The translations under genes were made by a program, and so were the position numbers. This document shows, piece after piece, positions 6,662 to 12,985 of a stretch of 21,580 bases of DNA. The stretch comes from Paracoccaceae bacterium (lineage in GTDB: Bacteria; Pseudomonadota; Alphaproteobacteria; Rhodobacterales; Rhodobacteraceae): the NCBI GenBank assembly GCA_027030435.1, contig JALVEX010000397.1, positions 1 through 21,580 of the forward strand, in the 5' to 3' direction. The notes beneath the pieces are model-generated. The model was not told the origin of the DNA and made no database searches. It saw only the letters and a list, made by a program, of their open reading frames with translations. Every line of letters starts with the position of its first letter. Positions within the stretch are counted from its first letter, which is position 1.

Positions 6662-9261
6662 TGCGCACAGGCGGCGCAAGCGGCAGATGGCTCAGCATCC
6701 GCCAGCGCCTGCTGCTCTCCCTCGGGCTGCTGGCCATGGCCACCATCCTCGTGGGTGTGCTTTCATGGCAGGCGCTTGAACGGGCCGATGCCAAGCTCGA
6801 AGCCCTCCATCGCCAGACCCTGAACGAGGTCACACGCGCGCTCAATCTCTCGCGCCGTTCTTCGGATCTCGTGGCTTCGGCACCCTTTCTTCTCGGCCTG
6901 CGTTCACCTTATCTGATACGTTCCGAAGGCACCGATCTCATCGCCGAGATAAACGAACTCTCCCGGCAGTGGGCAGATGGCGGAGGCAGAGGATCCTTCA
7001 GCGGCCGGAATGGTGAAGAATCGGTTTTCCAGACGCTCAACGGCATGAAATCGGCTCTTCGCGATCTCATGCGTGCAGCCGACATGCTCGATGCCCAGCG
7101 AGACAGAACCATCAGATACCGCGCCAGGTTGCGTCAATTGGAGCGGCTTTTCAGCCGCAAGACCAACGATCCCTTCCAGCCTGCCGAGGAACGCCATGCC
7201 TGGCTCACCCTGCAAAAAGCGGCGAATGCCCTGATTGGGGCGGCCTATGTTGACAGCCTGCCGGGCCTTGGCGAATACAATCGCCAGTTTTCCCGCCATG
7301 CACGCAGCTTTCTTGTCAGCAGCGCCTCAAATGGCCCGCTGCGCAAATATATGGATGAAATGCAGACGATTGCGACCGGGCCGCAAAGCCTTTTCGCAGT
7401 GCGCCGCAGAGAACTCGATCAGAATATCTTCGCCCAGGGCGCGCTTTTTCACATCCGCCATCAATCAAGGCTCATCAGCGAAATGGCAACGAGGCAGGCG
7501 AAAGCCTCGGAGGCGCTGCTTTCAAAGAGGCGGCGCGAAACTGCAACGGCAATCGGTATTGCAAAGCTTACCATTCTTACCGTCGGGCTTGGCAGTGCCC
7601 TGCTCGCCCTGTTTTCCGCGCTCTATGTATCAGGATATGTCACCGGAAATATCCGGGCCATTTCAACCGCGATGGAGAGGCTCGCCAGAGGGGATCGCAG
7701 CACCGCGCTGCCGCGGCCCCGCGGCGGCATGGATGAGATTGACAAACTTCTGCAGGCCTTCCGTGTCTTTCGTGCCAACGCGCTGCGGCTCGATCGCAGC
7801 AACAGGCAGCTGAAACGGCGCAATCTGTTGTTCGAACGCATATTCGAAAACATCACCGATGGCGTGACCATCCTTGACGAAACAGGCAGGATCACCGCCG
7901 CGAACCCGTGCCTGAAAAAGGTTCTCCGCCTGCCAGAAGATGCAGAGCCTCTCAGGGTGGCAGACATCCGCGAACTGCTGGCACGCTCCCCCTTCGCAGA
8001 AGACGCCCGCCGCTTTGCCCTTGGGCGGCAGTTCCGCCCGAGAACAGAGTTGCACAGCCCCAATGGCGATGTGGTCGAAGTGCGGGCATCGCAGCTTCCT
8101 GACGGCGGGGAAGTGTGGCTGTTTTCGGATTCGACCGAGCGCCACAGGATCGAGGAGCGGCTCGGCCAGATCAGAAGGATCGAAGCCCTGGGCAAGGTGA
8201 CGGGGGAGGTCGCGCATGATTTCGGCAATATCCTTGGAACGATTTCCAGCAATCTTCACCTGCTGGAAACGAGGAGCCGGGAAAAGGACACCTCCGCCAT
8301 ACGCCAGCGAATCTCCAGCGCGCTCGAGATCGGAAGCTCCCTCACCCACCGTCTGCTTGCCTTTGCCCGCAAACAGAGGCTGACACCGGAGCGCACCGAA
8401 CTCAACGGATTGGTGCAGGGGCTGGAAGATCTTGTCGCGATCGGGCTGAAGGAAGAGGTCCGGCTGCGGATCACGCCGAGCGAAGAGCCGCTCCATGCCT
8501 GCATCGATCCGGGCCAGCTTGAAAGCGCAATCCTCAATCTGTGCCTCAACAGCAACCAGGCGATCGAAGGGGAGGGAGAAATCCGCATCACGCTGAGAAA
8601 GGAGGGCGAGGGGATGGCCGTGATCGAGATCAGCGATACGGGCTGTGGCATGGATGCCCCCGTGCTCCAGCGCGCCATGGAGCCCTTCTTCACTGCCCGC
8701 AGCGATGGCAGCGGAACAGGCCTCGGCCTGTCAAGCGTATATGGGTTCATCACCCAATCAGGGGGAGATTTTCACATTGAAAGCACGCCCGGAGAAGGCA
8801 CAACCGTTCGCCTTTCCTTGCCGCTTGCCCGGTCGGATGCCCCTTCAGAAGCCTGCGGGGCAGGGGCAACAGCCAAGCCGATGCGCATTCTTCTCACCGA
8901 GGATGAGCCGGATGCCATGGCTCATGCAAACCGGATCCTCACCGCCTTGGGCCATGAGGTGATCGAAGCCCGGACATGGGAAGAGGCATTGCGAATGCTG
9001 GATGACGAAGAGCCTTTCGATGCTCTGGTCACGGATATTCACCTCGATGGCGGACGTTCCGGGTGGGATATTGTCAGACGCGCGCTGTCATGCACTCCGC
9101 CGCCCCTCATAATCGTAACATCCGGGCGGACGACAGCGCGCCAGATCCGGGCAAGCGGCTATTACGATGATGTGATCTTTCTGCCCAAGCCGCTGACGAA
9201 CGAAGCCCTGCGAAGGGCATTACACCGCAGCACGCTGACAGAAACCGCGGCATCGCCTTGA
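6661..9261 (+). CDS. Membrane hybrid sensor histidine kinase with C-terminal receiver domain
   Basis: This is an inner-membrane sensor of 866 aa. In order it has TM1 (about 17-36), a long, mostly helical periplasmic region (about 37-296), TM2 (about 297-322), a HAMP linker (about 320-372) and a PAS-like segment starting NITDGVTILDETGRI. Next come a HisKA domain with phospho-acceptor His519 in VAHDFGN, a HATPase domain with N-box LNLCLNSNQA (625-634), G1 SDTGCGMD (658-665) and G2 GTGLGLSSVYG, and finally a receiver domain (about 741-860) with Asp792 in VTDIHL. The periplasmic helical layout recalls TorS- and PgtB-like sensors, some of which sense through a binding protein. It lacks an HPt domain, so a full His-Asp-His-Asp relay is not encoded here. 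Start and regulator stop overlap as TGATG. The signal is unknown. Confidence 0.93.
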   Translation: MRTGGASGRWLSIRQRLLLSLGLLAMATILVGVLSWQALERADAKLEALHRQTLNEVTRALNLSRRSSDLVASAPFLLGLRSPYLIRSEGTDLIAEINELSRQWADGGGRGSFSGRNGEESVFQTLNGMKSALRDLMRAADMLDAQRDRTIRYRARLRQLERLFSRKTNDPFQPAEERHAWLTLQKAANALIGAAYVDSLPGLGEYNRQFSRHARSFLVSSASNGPLRKYMDEMQTIATGPQSLFAVRRRELDQNIFAQGALFHIRHQSRLISEMATRQAKASEALLSKRRRETATAIGIAKLTILTVGLGSALLALFSALYVSGYVTGNIRAISTAMERLARGDRSTALPRPRGGMDEIDKLLQAFRVFRANALRLDRSNRQLKRRNLLFERIFENITDGVTILDETGRITAANPCLKKVLRLPEDAEPLRVADIRELLARSPFAEDARRFALGRQFRPRTELHSPNGDVVEVRASQLPDGGEVWLFSDSTERHRIEERLGQIRRIEALGKVTGEVAHDFGNILGTISSNLHLLETRSREKDTSAIRQRISSALEIGSSLTHRLLAFARKQRLTPERTELNGLVQGLEDLVAIGLKEEVRLRITPSEEPLHACIDPGQLESAILNLCLNSNQAIEGEGEIRITLRKEGEGMAVIEISDTGCGMDAPVLQRAMEPFFTARSDGSGTGLGLSSVYGFITQSGGDFHIESTPGEGTTVRLSLPLARSDAPSEACGAGATAKPMRILLTEDEPDAMAHANRILTALGHEVIEARTWEEALRMLDDEEPFDALVTDIHLDGGRSGWDIVRRALSCTPPPLIIVTSGRTTARQIRASGYYDDVIFLPKPLTNEALRRALHRSTLTETAASP

Positions 9262-9287
9262 AACCAGACGAAACCGGATAAAGAAAC

Positions 9288-9306
9288 GGCGGGCCGATTG
9301 CCCGCC
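9288..9306. terminator. Hairpin terminator between convergent genes
   Basis: GGCGGGC-CGATT-GCCCGCC forms a perfect 7-bp GC stem with a 5-nt loop, 26 bp after the kinase stop and 54 bp after the end of the small-protein gene. On the minus strand the stem is followed at once by GTTTCTTT. On the plus strand TTTTCTT comes about 10 nt later. It probably stops transcription from both sides and works better on the minus strand. Confidence 0.6.
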
Positions 9307-9360
9307 ATCCCCAGAATTTTCTTCGATGCCTTCACGCCGCTTCCAGCGGGCGCTCGGAAA

Positions 9361-9579
9361 TCAGTTGGACGAACTGGAAGAAGAAATAGCCGCGCCGATC
9401 AGCAGCACCCCGATCACGGCTGCCGCAACACCCGCCCCTCCAAGAGAGCTTGCGGGCGCCTCCGGCTCGACGAAAACCTCATCCTCGATCACCGGAGCAC
9501 CGGCACCACCGGCAAAAGAAGATGTGGCAGCACAGGCGGCGATTGCCGTCGCGGCGGTGAGAAGCTTGAGTTTTTTCAT
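9361..9579 (-). CDS. Small exported or membrane protein with acidic segment and poly-Ser tail
   Basis: This 72-residue protein has no function I can assign. The start is ATG 9579, with AAGGAG about 7 nt upstream; a longer frame to 9666 lacks a ribosome site. It begins with a Sec-type signal (MKKLKLLTAATAIAACAA, cleavage probably after SFA), then an acidic, proline-containing stretch (APVIEDEVFVEPEAPA), a Gly/Ala hydrophobic span (GVAAAVIGVLLIGAAI) and a tail of six serines ending in Asn. The hydrophobic span is long enough to cross a membrane. Similar short proteins with an acidic PVIEDEV-like patch occur in Rhodobacterales, where some were loosely labelled ferrochelatase; that label is not supported, because no HemH domain fits. 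It stands alone, convergent with the kinase gene, and follows the CAP gene on the same strand after a 132-bp gap. Confidence 0.75.
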   Translation of the reverse strand: MKKLKLLTAATAIAACAATSSFAGGAGAPVIEDEVFVEPEAPASSLGGAGVAAAVIGVLLIGAAISSSSSSN

Positions 9580-9711
9580 GTCGTAACTCCTTGTGACTTC
9601 ATCTGGCACGAGCGCTTTCTGCGCTACATCGTTTCCGATCGTAACCACAAAATACCGAATTTGCACTGTTTATTTGCAAGAATCGGTGCTCTGTGGCCAG
9701 TTCGCGCCAGT

Positions 9712-10344
9712 TCAGCCGGTAAAATCCTGGGTGATGTAATAGGCACCGCAATATTCTGCGCTCCTGTCAAAAGCCGCGGCCGTGCCCATCTTTTGCACAT
9801 CGCGATTGAGGATATTCGCCCGGTGCCCGTGGGATGCCATCCAGTAGCCCACAACCGTGCGCGCAAGGCTTGCATAGCTGTGCGGCGGGATCCGCTTGCC
9901 GGAAAATGTCTCGAAATGACAGCTGCTTGCACTGCGGATGCGGAATCTGATCCGATCAATCCGGAAACGGTGAACCATGCCGATATTCTCCGCCCCGGTG
10001 CGGATCCTGATGCCCGTGCTTTTGATGCGTGCCCTGAGAGATCTCCGCCCGGCGATGGTGGATTTGTGCGAAACATTGCGCGCCTTCGCCATCCATTTGC
10101 TGTGTCCTTCGGCAATACGCACAAGGGCATTTTCCGGCGTGAGCGGCGCGAGCCCAGCCTTGCAGCGCTCATAGTTCACTTCGCTCAAGATGGCGCGCGT
10201 TAACAATTTCTGGTTGATTCGCTTGGCGGGATCGATGATCGCATCCGCGCCCGGCACAGATGCCCGCACACAGGCACTCGCCTGTTCGGCAAAGACAAGG
10301 ATTGCCGCAAAGAGCACGAGGCTCAACATTGATTTTCCGTTCAT
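9712..10344 (-). CDS. Secreted CAP/SCP-domain protein (YkwD-like)
   Basis: This exported protein has a CAP (PR-1/SCP, PF00188) domain. The start at ATG 10344 gives 210 aa and a signal peptide (MNGKSMLSLVLFAAILVFAEQASA); the residue after cleavage is Cys25, so a weak lipobox is possible, though ASAC is not a strong one. Family motifs appear in order: AEGHSKWMAKARNVSH (78-93), GAENIG (117-122) and YWMASHGHRANILN (167-180). Usual CAP metal or pocket residues are present (His81, Glu119, His172/His174). About 30 residues rich in Arg, Ile and Phe (RFRIDRIRFRIR onward), with an extra Cys142, are inserted between the last two motifs; standard YkwD-like domains are shorter there. Bacterial CAP proteins have varied, mostly unknown roles. 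The gene seems monocistronic. Confidence 0.85.
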   Translation of the reverse strand: MNGKSMLSLVLFAAILVFAEQASACVRASVPGADAIIDPAKRINQKLLTRAILSEVNYERCKAGLAPLTPENALVRIAEGHSKWMAKARNVSHKSTIAGRRSLRARIKSTGIRIRTGAENIGMVHRFRIDRIRFRIRSASSCHFETFSGKRIPPHSYASLARTVVGYWMASHGHRANILNRDVQKMGTAAAFDRSAEYCGAYYITQDFTG

Positions 10345-10660
10345 CCTCGCAGACCTCTGGCTTTCGCCCCCCAAGCTGCTTGGTGACATCAGATTTGGGC
10401 AGAACTTTGGCCGAAATACATCAAAAATCAATCAGGAAACACACGCCGCGCGAGAAACCGGCGAAATACCGCTTCAATCCGCATCCACAACTGGCGAGAA
10501 AGCCTGAAAGAGGGAAAAACTGCCCGGAATACCCTCTGAAATTCAGCATGATGAAAATTTCTTTGTTCTCGGGCGATTTCGCTTTAGGTTGCCGGCGAGG
10601 CCCTTTCGGGCCCGGTAAAGCGGAGCCCGGCTCCGGACAAATTAGGTGGGAGTAACACTT
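10345..10660. other. 316-bp divergent intergenic region (CAP / DUF2853)
   Basis: No convincing gene lies in this gap between two divergent starts. On the CAP side there is a short CCAAG-CTG-CTTGG repeat. On the DUF2853 side two compact hairpins, listed separately, precede the ribosome site. The middle, about 10400-10580, is relatively A-rich and probably carries both promoters, but I could not identify a hexamer pair worth defending. Short open frames here have no ribosome sites. Confidence 0.6.
10599..10635 (+). promoter_or_regulatory. Tandem 5' UTR hairpins before DUF2853 gene
   Basis: GGCCC-TTTC-GGGCC (10599-10612) and CGGAG-CCCGG-CTCCG (10621-10635) are two perfect 5-bp stems, 8 bp apart, ending about 13 nt before the GGGAG ribosome site of the next gene. 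Such leader hairpins can stabilise mRNA or tune translation. No T-run follows, so termination is unlikely. The role is inferred. Confidence 0.35.
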
Positions 10661-11002
10661 ATGGGTAAAAGAGACGAACTGATCGCCAAATACGCCGATG
10701 ATCTGAGAAACAAGCTCGGCGTGGAGCCCGACATGGATCTTCTGAAGAAGGTCACCATCGGCTGCGGCCCGGCGATCTACAACGCCGATGCCTCGACAGT
10801 TGCCGCAAGCCAGCCCGACGAGCTCGAGACGGTGAAAAAAAATTTCCTGATCAAGAAGCTCGGCCTCCCGGACAGCCCGGAGCTGATGGATGCGATCAAA
10901 TCGGTGCTCGATGCCTATGGCAAATCGGAGCGCAACAAGTACCGCGCCGTGGTCTATTACATGCTGGTGAAGCATTTCGGCAAGGAATCCGTTTACGGCT
11001 GA
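10661..11002 (+). CDS. DUF2853 family protein
   Basis: This is a small soluble, largely helical protein of 113 aa. ATG 10661 is preceded by GGGAG at 8 nt; a GTG five codons upstream lies inside that ribosome site and is rejected. The sequence (MGKRDELIAKYADDLRNKLG start, KKVTIGCGPAIYNADASTVA in the middle, KYRAVVYYMLVKHFGKES at the end) matches my memory of DUF2853, a single-domain family of about 110 residues with known structure but unassigned function, common in marine Alphaproteobacteria. No signal peptide or membrane span is present. The ideal ribosome site and structured leader suggest good expression. It is flanked by structured intergenic DNA on both sides and belongs to no operon. 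Confidence 0.85.
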   Translation: MGKRDELIAKYADDLRNKLGVEPDMDLLKKVTIGCGPAIYNADASTVAASQPDELETVKKNFLIKKLGLPDSPELMDAIKSVLDAYGKSERNKYRAVVYYMLVKHFGKESVYG

Positions 11003-11023
11003 TCCCTGCCATACCGATTCCGC

Positions 11024-11051
11024 AAGCGCCTCTGCCCCGGCAGGGGCGCTT
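11024..11051 (+). terminator. Long hairpin after DUF2853 gene
   Basis: AAGCGCCTCTGCC and GGCAGGGGCGCTT pair over 13 bp with a single G-U wobble and an almost closed loop, 21 bp after the stop codon. Only a weak T content (CGCATTTCGG) follows, so it may act as an imperfect terminator or a 3'-end protector. A much stronger T-tailed terminator lies about 150 bp further on. Confidence 0.5.
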
Positions 11052-11238
11052 CGCATTTCGGGTAGCCCGCATTTGAGCAAAGTTTTCTACACTTCCCGTT
11101 TGCCTAAATCTCTCACTCGGCCTAAGTTCGATCTCAACGGGCCAGGACGGCCGAGACCTTTTCAGATACGCGTGTGGTGCTGAGGGAGCACGTGGGGTGA
11201 TGGAGGGTCTCGGGGGGTCGGGGCCCTCCATCTTTTTT
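11052..11238 (+). ncRNA. Candidate structured small RNA or processed 3' UTR
   Basis: This gene-free stretch between two convergent coding units is dense in complementary segments and ends in a strong intrinsic terminator. CTCGGCC (11116-11122) pairs with GGCCGAG (11149-11155), and GTGCT (around 11177) pairs with AGCAC across GAGGG. CCGAGACC (11151-11158) is also complementary to GGTCTCGG (11206-11213), inside the terminator hairpin, so two folds exclude each other. No downstream plus-strand gene lies close enough to make this a riboswitch or attenuator. No clear start promoter was found, so it may be either an independent small RNA or the processed 3' end of the DUF2853 transcript. It matches no RNA family I recognise (not tRNA, SRP RNA or tmRNA). 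Confidence 0.35.
11199..11238 (+). terminator. Strong Rho-independent terminator
   Basis: GATGGAGGG (11199-11207) and CCCTCCATC (11224-11232) form a perfect 9-bp stem, followed directly by six T (11233-11238). The loop of 16 nt is G-rich. On the minus strand no T-run follows, so it acts on plus-strand transcripts only, ending the DUF2853 transcript and/or a small RNA before the convergent EVE gene. Confidence 0.88.
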
Positions 11239-11309
11239 GTCAACACACGGCGCCAGGCGAGGCGCATCCGGCCGGCACAACAAGGCAAAACGCCTGCCGA
11301 TGCCGCGGC

Positions 11310-11738
11310 TCATTCACCGCATTCATCGCACCCGGCCTTCTCGCAGATGATCCGCCATTCCTCCTCCGTCACCGGCTGTACGGAAAGACGCGGATTGCGC
11401 ACCAGCATCATGCCGGAGAGGCGGGGATCTTCCTTGATTTCCCGAAGCGTGACAGGGCGCGGCAAGGTACAGACGGCCTTCACGTCCACCGCTTCCCAGC
11501 GGGGATCGTCCGTGGTGCTGTCGGGATGCGCCTCGCGGATCACCTCGACAATCCCCACGATCGCCTTCTCCTTTTGCGAGTGATAGAAGAAGCCGCGATC
11601 GCCCACCTTCATCTGCCGCATGAAATTGCGCGCCTGATAATTGCGCACACCATCCCACTCCTCTCCCTCATCGCCCTTCGCAAGCTGATCCTGCCAGCTC
11701 CATGTGGTGGGTTCGGATTTGAAAAGCCAGTAAGCCAT
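11310..11738 (-). CDS. EVE-domain protein (THYN1-like)
   Basis: This small cytoplasmic protein of 142 aa is essentially one EVE domain (PF01878). The hallmarks are the start MAYWLFKSEPTTWSW, WDGVRNYQARNFMRQMKVGD (about 28-47), FFYHSQKEKAIVGIVEV (about 50-66) and a C-terminal LSVQPVTEEEW. EVE is a PUA-like fold; human THYN1 and bacterial relatives are proposed to bind modified nucleotides, such as 5-methylcytosine derivatives in DNA. The C-terminus carries CDEC, possibly redox or metal related. Its ATG overlaps the stop of the YCII gene by one base (TGATG), so it is the last member of the tsaD-gpsA-YCII-EVE unit. The target base is unknown in this organism. Confidence 0.93.
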   Translation of the reverse strand: MAYWLFKSEPTTWSWQDQLAKGDEGEEWDGVRNYQARNFMRQMKVGDRGFFYHSQKEKAIVGIVEVIREAHPDSTTDDPRWEAVDVKAVCTLPRPVTLREIKEDPRLSGMMLVRNPRLSVQPVTEEEWRIICEKAGCDECGE

Positions 11739-12010
11739 CAGCCTATCACCTTCTTCCAGGCCCGTATCTCGACCCGCTCGAAAAGCCCGGCTCGCGCGTA
11801 GGGATCACCCTCCGCCCAGCGCTCGGCCTGTTTGCGGGTTTCGGTATCGAGTATAACGAGCGAGCCGCACATATCACCCTTTTCATCCAGAAACGGCCCG
11901 GCAATCTGCACGATCCCGGTTTCCGCCACATAGGCAAGATGCGCCGCCCGCATTTCTTGGCGCAGGGAGAGGCTCTCGGGCTTGTCGTAAGCGATAATGG
12001 CGTATGGCAT
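11738..12010 (-). CDS. YCII-domain protein (YciI-like)
   Basis: This 90-aa ferredoxin-like-fold protein matches the YCII family (PF03795) in length and pattern. MPYAIIAYDKP begins the first strand, HLAYVAETG contains the conserved His (around 24), and the family's AGPFLDEKGDMCGSLVILD follows. YCII proteins are small dimers; some act as dehalogenase- or lactonase-like enzymes, but most have no proven reaction. AAGGAG lies 6 nt before the ATG, inside the end of gpsA, and the gap to gpsA is 3 bp. The family is often annotated YciI, but the E. coli gene context differs, so I give no symbol. Confidence 0.93.
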   Translation of the reverse strand: MPYAIIAYDKPESLSLRQEMRAAHLAYVAETGIVQIAGPFLDEKGDMCGSLVILDTETRKQAERWAEGDPYARAGLFERVEIRAWKKVIG

Positions 12011-12013
12011 GGG

Positions 12014-12985
12014 TCACTCCTTTCTGAGCGGGCGGGAAAGCAGGCTTTCCATGGCCTCGTTCATGGTGATGCGGCGGGTGAGCAGCGCGGTAACGGTATC
12101 GGTGATCGGCATGTCGACGCCTATCTTTCGGGCCAGCGTGGAAACGGCTTCTGCCGTTGCCGTGCCTTCCACCGTGACGCCGGCCGGAAAATCCTCGCCC
12201 CGGCCAATGGCCTCGCCGAAGGAATAGTTGCGTGATTGCGGCGAGGTGCAGGTGAGCACCAGATCGCCAAAGCCCGAAAGGCCCCTCAGGGTTGCCGCCT
12301 GTGCGCCCAGCGCGAGGGCGAAGCGCTCCATTTCGGCATAGCCGCGCGTCATCAAGGCCGCGCGGGCGCTTTCACCGAGCCCCATGCCCATGACCCCGCC
12401 GCAGGCGATGGCGATCACGTTCTTCAGCGCCCCGCCAAGCTCCGCGCCGAGCACATCCGTGCCCAGATAGAGCCTGATATTGGGGGTTGTGAGCTTTTCC
12501 TGGAGCTCTTTGCCGATCGCTTCCTCCCGGCAGGCAAGGGCAAGCGCCGTGGGCAGGCCGCGGGCGATATCGGCGGCAAAGCTCGGCCCCGTCAGCACCG
12601 CGACGGGTGAGCGCGGGCAATGGGAAGCGATGATCTCGGCCGGCCCCCGACCGGTCGCAAGATCGATCCCCTTGCAGCAGGTAACGAGGCGGCGGCCATC
12701 GAGCAAAGCGGCATGGCGCTCGAGAAAGCCACCGAGCGCCTGCATCGGCATGGCAAGAAGGATTGTATCATCGAGAGCCGCAAGGCGCAGATCAGGGGTG
12801 GGCGTGATACCTTCGGGCAGCTTGATGCCCTTGAGGCGGCGGGCATTCTCGCGCGTTTTCTGCATCTCTTGGGCATGGGCCTCGTCCCGCGCCCAGAGGA
12901 AAACCTCGCGATCCCGCCGCGCAAGCGAGATCGCCAGAGCCGTTCCGAAAGCCCCTGCCCCAAGTATCGAAATGCCATCCTTCAC
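12014..12985 (-). CDS. gpsA: NAD(P)-dependent glycerol-3-phosphate dehydrogenase
   Basis: GpsA reduces dihydroxyacetone phosphate to sn-glycerol-3-phosphate, the backbone for phospholipids, in the cytoplasm. The 323-aa length is typical. The N-terminal Rossmann motif reads ILGAGAFGTALA (7-18). CCKGI (103-107) and LTGPSFAADIARG (131-143) follow. Catalytic Lys188 lies in GALKNVIAIACG, and the family signature GLSGFGDLVLTCTSPQSRN spans 235-253. The start ATG overlaps the tsaD stop by four bases (ATGA), so the two are translationally coupled. The protein ends 3 bp before the YCII gene. It is complete and appears functional. Confidence 0.97.
   Translation of the reverse strand: MKDGISILGAGAFGTALAISLARRDREVFLWARDEAHAQEMQKTRENARRLKGIKLPEGITPTPDLRLAALDDTILLAMPMQALGGFLERHAALLDGRRLVTCCKGIDLATGRGPAEIIASHCPRSPVAVLTGPSFAADIARGLPTALALACREEAIGKELQEKLTTPNIRLYLGTDVLGAELGGALKNVIAIACGGVMGMGLGESARAALMTRGYAEMERFALALGAQAATLRGLSGFGDLVLTCTSPQSRNYSFGEAIGRGEDFPAGVTVEGTATAEAVSTLARKIGVDMPITDTVTALLTRRITMNEAMESLLSRPLRKE

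Noticed and set aside
11119..11143. tRNA-like piece with GTTCGATC in the structured intergenic region
   Set aside because: It has a T-loop-like motif, but no 7-bp acceptor stem or anticodon arm can be built around it.
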